This document shows positions 8,951-17,122 of a DNA stretch of 64,000 bases, piece by piece; position 1 is the first letter of the stretch; each line of letters opens with the position of its first letter. A model generated the notes under the pieces. It saw only the letters and a program-made list of their open reading frames with translations. It did no database searches and was not told the origin of the DNA. The DNA comes from Brachyspira intermedia PWS/A. GTDB lineage: Bacteria; Spirochaetota; Brachyspiria; Brachyspirales; Brachyspiraceae. The DNA lies in NCBI RefSeq assembly GCF_000223215.1, contig NC_017243.1:1116001-1180000 (forward strand). The letters are read 5' to 3'. The translations under genes and the position numbers were made by a program.

Positions 8951-10936
8951 TTATTGTATATTCAAAATTTTAAGCATTTCGGCTTCTATTGCTTTAATAT
9001 CTCCTTTTGCTTCCTGAATAGCTTTTATTTCTGCTCTTCTTTGGTCCAATAATTCTTCCTGACCTTGTTTATCCAAAGTAGCCCTTTTAGCAAAATACGC
9101 ATCGCTTATAAGTTTATCAGCTACTCTCAAAGTTCTGTCGGACACTATTGCTTTGTCTGATCCATTCTCTGCCTTAGACATATCAAAGCTGGCATCAGTT
9201 TTTAAAGCTCCTTCAGGTACTCCATTAAGTATACTTCCTTTCCACTCCAATTTTGGTTGATAACTATATGTAATATAATCAAAAACTTCTGCATTCTTTA
9301 TTTCATTATTATCAATAAATATATCATATGCCTCATTATTAAGAGTATCCAATAAAATCATTTTATTTTTTCCATTTTCTGTGTATATTTTTTGAGTACA
9401 TCCCAAATCTTGGAAACTACGATAATTAATAAACTGTCCTATTTCTGAATCAAAATCTACTTCCAAATTATCTTTTAAAAGTAAAGTATAATGTGCTATA
9501 CCGCCTCTTCCTGCAGAACTAGTATATTCTCCTGAAAGCATTAATTCTTCTTTACCATCATTATTGATATCACATAAGAAGAAAGATACTTCATGTAGAG
9601 GATAATACATGTTGCTAGCTACATGAGATGAATATTGTTCTATATCAAAGCTGCCTGAATCTATAAATTTGGAGTCTTTAGTATAATCTTTCAAATCATT
9701 TGTAGAAATTGAATTAATTTCAGCAGATTCTACTTTGTCTATATCTCCAAGTCTGAAATTATAATTTTTTATCTCTTTAAATGAAGCATATAAATTATCT
9801 TTTATAAAATCAGGATTATAATAATGCATATTTACTAATCCTTTCATAGTGCTTTCAATTAAAAACGTATTCTTTTTAAACTCAAGTAAATTAAGGTTAT
9901 TCCAACCGTCATAACAATAAACTGCATTAATATTGTAATAATTTTGATAATATTCTAAATAGTCTTGTATATCATCATTAGCCAATCTATTATTTATATA
10001 AGTTTTTATATATTTATTCATTACATTTGTATTGCCTATTTCTTCTGCTATTTTTACTGAAGATAAACGGGCAGTACCTTCTAATTCAATTGAAGTTAAA
10101 GAATAATTATTTTCATTGAATAAATCTATATATCCATTATCTTTTACAATGTATCTATAGAAATTATCTTTATAAGCATCAGCAACTAATTTTTCTGCCC
10201 TTAAAGAATCAGGAGCTTCTATTATATAATTAATTAAATTCATTTTTTGTATATAAGTATTCTCATTATCATTTTCTCTCATTATCATAGATATATTAGT
10301 GCCGCCTGCTTTTTTCCATTCTGTTAAATATTTTTTCTCTTCTTCAAAATAATAAAGCGAATCTGTAACAAAATGAGATAAGAACAAAGCTAAATAAACA
10401 TCAGCATCTTTTTTATTTAATTTTAATAATTCTTCTCTTGCCTTTTTTAATGCTAAATTTTGATCGACATATAGATATCCAACAGCATAATAATCTTCAA
10501 CTTCACTATATATGCCCCAACTCCCCCAGCTTATTAAGAATTCTAGATCTAATGTAGCATAATTAACATTTGATATAAACTCTATAGAATATTTTTTTAT
10601 TTCATCATCATTTGAAAATTTCCTATTAAGAAAATCAAAATTCCTTTTTGCATATTCATTATTTTCTCTTAATTTTTTAAGCTTTTCATCAAATTTAGCT
10701 TTATCTGCTCTAATACCTTTATAAACATATTTCATATCAAAGAATTCTTTTTGATTATTTGTTTGTTTGCTTTGATTAGCTGATGTATTGGTTTGAATAT
10801 TTTGTGCATTGTTGTTTTGTGATTTTTGATTAGTTTGAGTATTTTGTTCTGATTGATTTGTTTTTTTGTTTCCGCCGCATGAAATTACAGCAATCATTAA
10901 AATAAATGCTGCAATTATAGAAATAACATTTTTCAT
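8951..10936 (-). CDS. Family A array lipoprotein (copy A2), LprI-like C-terminus
   Basis: 661 residues, with the same order of parts as A1: signal peptide with lipobox cysteine at residue 20, Q/N/T linker, long central region, DINNDGKEEL loop and the cysteine-free LprI-like C-terminus. The leader and linker are nearly identical to A1, and so are the last 80 residues. The central region is clearly more diverged than between A1 and A3, including a different stretch around residues 125-150. AGAGGG ribosome site. Monocistronic. Confidence 0.85.
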   Translation of the reverse strand: MKNVISIIAAFILMIAVISCGGNKKTNQSEQNTQTNQKSQNNNAQNIQTNTSANQSKQTNNQKEFFDMKYVYKGIRADKAKFDEKLKKLRENNEYAKRNFDFLNRKFSNDDEIKKYSIEFISNVNYATLDLEFLISWGSWGIYSEVEDYYAVGYLYVDQNLALKKAREELLKLNKKDADVYLALFLSHFVTDSLYYFEEEKKYLTEWKKAGGTNISMIMRENDNENTYIQKMNLINYIIEAPDSLRAEKLVADAYKDNFYRYIVKDNGYIDLFNENNYSLTSIELEGTARLSSVKIAEEIGNTNVMNKYIKTYINNRLANDDIQDYLEYYQNYYNINAVYCYDGWNNLNLLEFKKNTFLIESTMKGLVNMHYYNPDFIKDNLYASFKEIKNYNFRLGDIDKVESAEINSISTNDLKDYTKDSKFIDSGSFDIEQYSSHVASNMYYPLHEVSFFLCDINNDGKEELMLSGEYTSSAGRGGIAHYTLLLKDNLEVDFDSEIGQFINYRSFQDLGCTQKIYTENGKNKMILLDTLNNEAYDIFIDNNEIKNAEVFDYITYSYQPKLEWKGSILNGVPEGALKTDASFDMSKAENGSDKAIVSDRTLRVADKLISDAYFAKRATLDKQGQEELLDQRRAEIKAIQEAKGDIKAIEAEMLKILNIQ

Positions 10937-10968
10937 ATAGTACCCTCTGTATGTATTGTCATTTTAGC

Positions 10969-10997
10969 ATTATAAATTAGAATAATCAAAATTTCAA
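10969..10997 (-). promoter_or_regulatory. Promoter of lipoprotein A2
   Basis: TTGAAA (10997-10992), a 17-base spacer and TATAAT (10974-10969) on the minus strand. Sequence and spacing match the A1 promoter. Confidence 0.8.
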
Positions 10998-11014
10998 TGA
11001 AAAATATTTAAACA

Positions 11015-11051
11015 AAAAAAGTGCATACATATATAATGCATGCACTTTTTT
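11015..11051 (-). terminator. Terminator after ankyrin lipoprotein B1 (repeat copy 2)
   Basis: AAAAAAGTGCAT at 11015-11026 pairs with its complement at 11040-11051. The loop is the same ACATATAT-type sequence as in the other copies. Confidence 0.85.
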
Positions 11052-11069
11052 ATTTTATTATTTTTATAC

Positions 11070-12743
11070 TTAATAACTAAGATAAGTTTCTAAATCGTCA
11101 GGATTATTTAAATGATAAAGTGTTGCTTTGTCATCTTCTTCCATAACAATATCCATAGCTGTTTTTCCTTCTTTGTTTTTAATGTTATAATCAGCCCCCA
11201 TATTTATAATAACTCCTAACATACCATAACTTCCAACAACATTTTGTACGGCAACTATTAATGGAGTATCTCCGTTGTCATTTTTTTTATTTACATCAGC
11301 ACCATTTTTTATCATATAGTAACAAAGATCTGTTCCAAACCAAACTTCACGTGCTAAATATGTTAAAGGAGTATCTCCTGTTGCTGAACATATAGCATTT
11401 AAATCAGGCTTCAAATCAACAATATTTTTAGCTAAATCTATATTACGATACTTCATTGCTTTTATTAAAGGAGTATATCCGTATCCATCTTCTAAATTTA
11501 TATCAGCACCCTTTTCTACTAAAAATTTAACCATCTCTTTATCATTTCTAGCAGCAGCTAAACCAAGAGGAGTTATCTTATCATATTGTTTATTTAAATC
11601 AGTATCATCTTTTATAAGTTTTTCTAATGCTTTCATATCGCCTTTAGATATAGCATTCATCAATTCATCATATCCGTCTATATTATTTGAATCTTCGCTT
11701 GATAATAATTTTTCTATTTCATAATATTTGCCATCTTGTACTAATTTTATAGCTTGTTCTCTAGTTGTATTAGTATTAAGATTAAAAACATCATTATCTA
11801 CTAATAATTTAGTTATATCATAATTATTATATGCATAAAGCATATAATCATCAGCTGAGTTTAAATTTGCTCCTTCATCAATTAAAAATTTAGCCATTTC
11901 TATATATCCGTTTTCTGCAGCTACTTTCAAAGGAGAATTAACCCAAAATCCGTCATAAAATATTTGAGCATCTATATCTTGTCCTATAGATAATAAATAT
12001 TTAACCATTTCTATATTATTCTGCTCAACTGCTTTTGGAATTAAAGTTTCTTTTGAATCTCCTCTTTTTACAAGAAGTTTAAGTACATCAAGATTGTTGT
12101 TGTCAATAGCAATATCTGTCAAATAAGTAGAATATTCATAACCATAATCTCTATTTTTATCAAGTCCTTTATCAATTAAGATTTTAGTCATTTCAGGATT
12201 ATTATTTCTAACAGCATAGTAAAGCATATCAAGACCGCCTTCTGTTTCTGTTTCCATACCGCTTGCTCTAGCATTAACATCAGCACCTTCTTTTATAAGC
12301 TCTTTTGCTAAATCATTGTATCCGAATTGTACTGCCAAAAACAAAGGAGTAGAATCTTGATATATATATTTATCACCAAAATTTGTATATTCAGTAATTT
12401 TTCCTTCTAGTCCTTCTTCTGCTATTAGTTTTGATATTTCGTATATTGGTGCTTTATATTTATGCTCATTAAGTATTTCATCTATTTTTTTATATCCTGT
12501 AGGTATAGGATCCATTTCTGTACCTTGAATATATTCATTAGTATATTTAGTTGTATCAATGTTAATATCAATATCTGTATTATGATTTTCATTTGTAGTT
12601 GTAGGATTAACATATACTTTATTAGTTTCTGTTTGATTAGTTTGACTATTTTCTGTTTGTTCTGTCTCTTTGTTTCCGCCTCCGCAGGAAATTATCGAAA
12701 CTATTAAAACAAAAATAGAAATAAGAGAAAGAAGTGATTTCAT
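11070..12743 (-). CDS. Family B array lipoprotein (copy B1), ankyrin repeats
   Basis: 557 residues. Signal peptide with the lipobox cysteine at residue 20 (SIISC), GGG, a Q/N/T-rich linker to about residue 60, then about twelve ankyrin-type repeats from about residue 130 to the end, several with the classic TPLxxA...GADVN pattern. Ankyrin repeats bind proteins; on a surface or periplasmic lipoprotein they could bind host or envelope partners, but no ligand can be named. About half of the sequence is closely matched by B2 (14936-16642). Own promoter, AGAGGG ribosome site and terminator. Confidence 0.88.
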   Translation of the reverse strand: MKSLLSLISIFVLIVSIISCGGGNKETEQTENSQTNQTETNKVYVNPTTTNENHNTDIDINIDTTKYTNEYIQGTEMDPIPTGYKKIDEILNEHKYKAPIYEISKLIAEEGLEGKITEYTNFGDKYIYQDSTPLFLAVQFGYNDLAKELIKEGADVNARASGMETETEGGLDMLYYAVRNNNPEMTKILIDKGLDKNRDYGYEYSTYLTDIAIDNNNLDVLKLLVKRGDSKETLIPKAVEQNNIEMVKYLLSIGQDIDAQIFYDGFWVNSPLKVAAENGYIEMAKFLIDEGANLNSADDYMLYAYNNYDITKLLVDNDVFNLNTNTTREQAIKLVQDGKYYEIEKLLSSEDSNNIDGYDELMNAISKGDMKALEKLIKDDTDLNKQYDKITPLGLAAARNDKEMVKFLVEKGADINLEDGYGYTPLIKAMKYRNIDLAKNIVDLKPDLNAICSATGDTPLTYLAREVWFGTDLCYYMIKNGADVNKKNDNGDTPLIVAVQNVVGSYGMLGVIINMGADYNIKNKEGKTAMDIVMEEDDKATLYHLNNPDDLETYLSY

Positions 12744-12775
12744 TTTTTTACCCTCTGTATGTATTATTATTTTTT

Positions 12776-12804
12776 ATGATAAATTAAAATAATTAAAATT
12801 TCAA
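12776..12804 (-). promoter_or_regulatory. Promoter of ankyrin lipoprotein B1
   Basis: TTGAAA (12804-12799), a 17-base spacer and TATCAT (12781-12776). The -10 box departs more from consensus than in A1 and A2, so expression may be weaker. Confidence 0.65.
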
Positions 12805-12825
12805 TTACAAAATATTTTTACCAAT

Positions 12826-12867
12826 AAAAAAGTACATACATATAAAAAAATATGCATGCACTTTTTT
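12826..12867 (-). terminator. Terminator after lipoprotein A3 (repeat copy 3, degenerate)
   Basis: AAAAAAGTACAT (12826-12837) pairs with ATGCACTTTTTT (12856-12867) with one mismatch. The loop has been replaced by an A run. It is a diverged copy of the shared array terminator. Confidence 0.75.
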
Positions 12868-12879
12868 TAACTATTAAAA

Positions 12880-14808
12880 TTATTGTATGTTCAAAATCTT
12901 AAGCATTTCAGCTTCTATTGTTTTAATATCGCCTTTTGCTTCCTGAATAGTTTTGATTTCTGCTCTTCTTTGCTCCAACAATTCTTCCTGACCTTGTTTA
13001 TCCAAAGTAGCTTTTTTAGCAAAATATGCATCGCTTATAAGTTTATCAGCCATTCTCAAAGTTCTGTCTGATACTATTGCTTTGTCTGATGCATTTTCTG
13101 CTTTAGACATATCAAAGCTCGCATCAGTTTTTAAAGCTCCTTCAGGCACTCCGTCAAGTATGCTTCCTTTCCATTCCAATTTTGGCTGATAACTATATGT
13201 AATATAATCAAAATAATCTGCATTCTTTATTTCATTATTATCAATGAATATATCCAAAGCCTCACTAGAAGCTTCATTTAACAAAAACATTTTATTTTTA
13301 CCGTCTTCAGTATATATTTTTTGACTTTTATTTAAATCCTGAAAATCTTGATTATTAATAAGCTGTCCTATTTCTGAATCAAAATCTATTTCCAAATTCT
13401 CTTTTAAAAGTAAAGTAAAATTCACTGTACCGCCTCTTCCTCCGCTATAATCATAATCCCCTGAAAGCATTAATTCTTCTTTACCATCATTATTTATGTC
13501 GCATAAAAAGAAAGATGGATATACACGCCAACCCATTGTTTCATCTATATACTCCAAATATTTTTCTTCATCAAATTTACCAAAACTTATAAATTTAGAG
13601 CCTTTAGCATAATCTTTCAAATCATTTGTAGAAATTGAATTAATTTCAGCAGATTCTACTTCATCTATATCTCCAAGTCTGAAATTATAATTTTTTACCT
13701 CTTCAAATGAAGCATATATATGATCATTCATAAACTCAGGATTATAATAATGCATATTTACTTTTGATTCAATTAAGAATGTATTCTTCTTAAACTCAAG
13801 AAAACTAAGCCCATTCCATCCGTCATAAGCATCTTCATTATTATGATCATAATAATTTCTAAAATACTCCGCATCATCAAAATATAATTTATCATCGCTG
13901 AGTTTATTTGTAACATAAGTTTTTAAATATTTATTTATTATATTTGTATTGACTATTTCTGGCACTATATTTAATGAAGCTACTTTAGCTGTACCTTCCA
14001 ATTCAATTGAACTTAAAGAATAATTATTTTCATTAAATAAATCTATATATCCAGTATTTTTTGCAATATATCTAGAGAAACCATTGTTATAAGCATCAGC
14101 AACTAATTTTTCTGCTCTTAAAGAATCAGGAGCTTCTATTATATAATCAACTAATTTCATTTTATTACTATAAGCATTATCATCATCATACTTTGCTATC
14201 ATCATAGATATATTAGTTCCGCCTGCTTTTTTCCATTCTACTAAATACTTTTTTTCTTCTTCAAAATAATAAAGCGAATCGCAAGCAAAATGAGATAAGA
14301 ACAAAGCTAAATAAACATCAGCATCTTTTTTATTTAATTTTAATAATTCTTCTCTTGCCTTTTTTAATGCTAAATTCTGATCAACATATAAATGTTCATC
14401 AGCATAATAATCTGTCAAATCTTCATTATATTTATCCCAAGTGCTGAATGTTTCACTAAATGGATCATAATTAACATTTGATATAAACTCTATAGAATAT
14501 TTTTTTCTTTCATCATCATTTGCAAATTTCCTATTAAGAAAATCGAAATTTCTTTTTGCATATTCATTATTTTCTCTTAATTTTTTAAGCTCTTCATCAA
14601 ATTTAGCTTTATCTACTCTAACACCTTTATGAACATATTTCATATCAAAGAATTCTTTTTTAGTTTCTGTTTTTTGATTATCAGATGAAGCAGTTTTTTG
14701 TTCATTAGTATTTTGCGATGCTTGATTTACTTCTTTGTTTCCGCCTCCGCATGAAATTATAGTAATAATCAAACTAAGCATTATAATAGTAGAAATAATA
14801 TTTTTCAT
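12880..14808 (-). CDS. Family A array lipoprotein (copy A3), LprI-like C-terminus
   Basis: 642 residues. The body and the last 80 residues are nearly identical to A1, which points to recent duplication or gene conversion across the intervening A2 and B1 genes. The signal peptide (cysteine at residue 20) and the shorter linker differ from A1 and A2. The untranslated leader is of a second type, with GGACGG before the ATG, and is shared with B2. Central DINNDGKEEL loop present. Monocistronic. Confidence 0.85.
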   Translation of the reverse strand: MKNIISTIIMLSLIITIISCGGGNKEVNQASQNTNEQKTASSDNQKTETKKEFFDMKYVHKGVRVDKAKFDEELKKLRENNEYAKRNFDFLNRKFANDDERKKYSIEFISNVNYDPFSETFSTWDKYNEDLTDYYADEHLYVDQNLALKKAREELLKLNKKDADVYLALFLSHFACDSLYYFEEEKKYLVEWKKAGGTNISMMIAKYDDDNAYSNKMKLVDYIIEAPDSLRAEKLVADAYNNGFSRYIAKNTGYIDLFNENNYSLSSIELEGTAKVASLNIVPEIVNTNIINKYLKTYVTNKLSDDKLYFDDAEYFRNYYDHNNEDAYDGWNGLSFLEFKKNTFLIESKVNMHYYNPEFMNDHIYASFEEVKNYNFRLGDIDEVESAEINSISTNDLKDYAKGSKFISFGKFDEEKYLEYIDETMGWRVYPSFFLCDINNDGKEELMLSGDYDYSGGRGGTVNFTLLLKENLEIDFDSEIGQLINNQDFQDLNKSQKIYTEDGKNKMFLLNEASSEALDIFIDNNEIKNADYFDYITYSYQPKLEWKGSILDGVPEGALKTDASFDMSKAENASDKAIVSDRTLRMADKLISDAYFAKKATLDKQGQEELLEQRRAEIKTIQEAKGDIKTIEAEMLKILNIQ

Positions 14809-14840
14809 ATTAAACCGTCCATAAGTATTTTGATTTTTGT

Positions 14841-14869
14841 ATAATAAATTAAAATTATCAAAATTTCAA
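14841..14869 (-). promoter_or_regulatory. Promoter of lipoprotein A3
   Basis: TTGAAA (14869-14864), a 17-base spacer and TATTAT (14846-14841) on the minus strand. Confidence 0.7.
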
Positions 14870-14889
14870 TTACAAAATATTTTCATAAT

Positions 14890-14926
14890 AAAAAAGTGCA
14901 TACATATATAATGCATGCACTTTTTT
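14890..14926 (-). terminator. Terminator after ankyrin lipoprotein B2 (repeat copy 4)
   Basis: AAAAAAGTGCAT (14890-14901) pairs with its complement (14915-14926). Nearly identical to copies 1 and 2. Confidence 0.85.
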
Positions 14927-14935
14927 TATTATTTA

Positions 14936-16642
14936 TTAATAACTAAGATAATGTTCTAAATCGCTTGGATTAGTCATATTATGAAGTGCTGATGTATCAT
15001 CTCTAGCTGAAGCAATATCAATGGCTGTTTTTCCTTCTTTGTTTTTAATATTATAATCAGCCCCCATATTTACAAGAACTCCCACAATAGAATAATTATA
15101 ACTTGCAGCTGCAATCATTAATGGAGTATTTCCTTCCTTATTCTTTTTATTTATATCGGCACCATTTTTTATCATATAATAACAAAGATCTGCTACACCG
15201 CCGTACTTGTTGGCATTTACTAAATATGTTAAAGGAGTATCTCCTGTTGCTGAACATATAGCATTTAAATCAGGCTTCAAATCAATAATATTTTTAGCTA
15301 AACCTATATTACGATACTTAATTGCTATTATTAAAGGAGTATATCCGTATCCATCTTCTAAATTTATATCAGCACCTTTTTCTACTAAAAATTTCACCAT
15401 TTCTTTATCATTTCTAGCAGCAGCTAAATTAAGAGGTGTAATCTTATCATATTGTTTATTTAAATCAGTATCATCTTTTATAAGTTTTTCTAATGCTTTC
15501 ATATCGCCTTTTGATACAGCATTCATTAATTCATCATATCCATCTATATTGTTTGAATCTTCGCTTAATAATAATTTTTCCATTTCATAATATTTTTGAT
15601 CTTTTGCTAATGTTATAGCTTGTTCTCTAGTTGTATTAGTATTAAGATTAAAAACATCATTATCTATTAATAATTTAGTTATATCATAATTACCATAATC
15701 AATAGCTGGACCTATATAATCATCGCTTGAGTTTAAATTGGCACCCTCATCAATTAAAAGTTTAGCTATTTCTATATTGCCATTTTCAGCTGCTACTTTC
15801 ATAGGAGAGTTAATCCAAAGTCCATCTGCAAATATTTGAGCATTTACATCTTGTCCTATAGATATTAAATATTTAACTATTTCTATATTATTTTCTTCTA
15901 TGGCATCAGGAATTAAGCTTGATTCCAAATCAATATCTCCGCTTTCTACAAGTATTTTAAGCATATCAAGATTATTGTTGTCAATAGCAATATCTGTTAA
16001 ATAATAAGGATATTCAAAACCATAATCTCTGCCTGCATCAAGTCCTTCATCAATTAAGATTTTACTCATTTCAACATTATTATTTTCAACAGCATAATAA
16101 AGCATATCAATACCATCTTCTGTTTCCATATCATTTGCTCTAGCATTAACATCTGCACCTTCTTTTATAAGTTCTTTTGCCAAATCATTATATCCGAATT
16201 GTACCGCCAAAAACAAAGGAGTAGAATCTTTATTTACTTTATATATATATTTATCACTAAAATTTGTATATTCAGTGATTTTTCCTTCTAGTCCTTCCTC
16301 TGCTAATAATTTTGATATTTCATATATTGGTGCTTTATATTTATATTCATTAAGTATTTCATCTATTTTACTATATCCTGTAGGCATAGGATCTAACTCT
16401 GTACCTTGAATATATTCATTAGTATATTTAGTTTTATTAATATCATTATTTTCATTAACATTGATATCAATATCTCTATTATTATTTGTAGTTGTTGGAT
16501 TAATATATACTTGTTCATTTGTTTGAGTTTGATTAGTTTGAGTATTTTGTTCTGATTGATTTGTTCCTTTGTTTCCGCCTCCGCATGAAATTATAGCAAT
16601 CATTAAAATAAATACTGTAATTATAGAAATAAAATTTTTCAT
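14936..16642 (-). CDS. Family B array lipoprotein (copy B2), ankyrin repeats
   Basis: 568 residues from the ATG at 16642. The frame is open for another 26 codons upstream, but that stretch contains the conserved promoter, so the shorter start is right; it also puts the lipobox cysteine at residue 20 as in the other four proteins. Signal peptide, Q/N/T linker, then about twelve ankyrin repeats closely related to B1. The signal peptide and the first part of the linker (NQSEQNTQTNQ) match A1 and A2 better than they match B1, which suggests the leader was exchanged between the two families. Confidence 0.88.
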   Translation of the reverse strand: MKNFISIITVFILMIAIISCGGGNKGTNQSEQNTQTNQTQTNEQVYINPTTTNNNRDIDINVNENNDINKTKYTNEYIQGTELDPMPTGYSKIDEILNEYKYKAPIYEISKLLAEEGLEGKITEYTNFSDKYIYKVNKDSTPLFLAVQFGYNDLAKELIKEGADVNARANDMETEDGIDMLYYAVENNNVEMSKILIDEGLDAGRDYGFEYPYYLTDIAIDNNNLDMLKILVESGDIDLESSLIPDAIEENNIEIVKYLISIGQDVNAQIFADGLWINSPMKVAAENGNIEIAKLLIDEGANLNSSDDYIGPAIDYGNYDITKLLIDNDVFNLNTNTTREQAITLAKDQKYYEMEKLLLSEDSNNIDGYDELMNAVSKGDMKALEKLIKDDTDLNKQYDKITPLNLAAARNDKEMVKFLVEKGADINLEDGYGYTPLIIAIKYRNIGLAKNIIDLKPDLNAICSATGDTPLTYLVNANKYGGVADLCYYMIKNGADINKKNKEGNTPLMIAAASYNYSIVGVLVNMGADYNIKNKEGKTAIDIASARDDTSALHNMTNPSDLEHYLSY

Positions 16643-16675
16643 ATTAAACCGTCCATATGTATTTTGATTTTTTGT

Positions 16676-16704
16676 ATAATAAATTAAAATGATTAAAATT
16701 TCAA
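16676..16704 (-). promoter_or_regulatory. Promoter of ankyrin lipoprotein B2
   Basis: TTGAAA (16704-16699), a 17-base spacer and TATTAT (16681-16676) on the minus strand. Confidence 0.7.
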
Positions 16705-16759
16705 TTAAAAATATTTTCACAATAAAAAAGCTAATAATATATACATTTTTTATAAATTA

Positions 16760-17036
16760 ATTTGAATTAGTTTATAAACTTTTCAGGTTATTTAAATAAC
16801 AAAGTGTAAATTCATTATTTTCAGTCATAATCAAGAATTGTTTTACCTTTATTGTTTTTTATATTATAATCAGCATTCATATTTGTAAATGTTTATAAAA
16901 TAGAATAATTTATATTTTCAAAGCTAATCATTAATAGAGTGTATCTTCTACTTTATATATTGATTTAGATAATCGTAAATGATAATTAATAAAAATAGAT
17001 TATAACATTATTAGCAAAATATATAATAATATTAAA
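16760..17036 (-). pseudogene. Decayed ankyrin lipoprotein remnant (sixth array member)
   Basis: This stretch has no open frame but aligns by eye with the 3' part of B2. The best block (about 16850-16950) matches B2 around 15025-15145, with shared strings such as ATATTATAATCAGC and AATCATTAATAGAG. A weaker second block (about 16995-17035) matches B2 near 15285-15325. Many small insertions and deletions destroy the frame, and the 5' half is missing. The rest of the gap from 16743 to 17122 holds nothing I can support. Confidence 0.7.
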
Positions 17037-17122
17037 CTTTTAATATTAATTGAAAATAATATTTGTATTTTTTTAAAAACCATATATATTTATATAAAAT
17101 ATTTCTTTAATAATAGGTTTTT

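Noticed and set aside
15207-15590. 127-codon open frame on the plus strand inside ankyrin gene B2
   Set aside because: It is opposite a well-supported gene and only reflects its codon pattern.
16643-16720. 26-residue N-terminal extension of ankyrin lipoprotein B2
   Set aside because: It lies across the promoter conserved in all five array genes and would move the lipobox cysteine away from residue 20.
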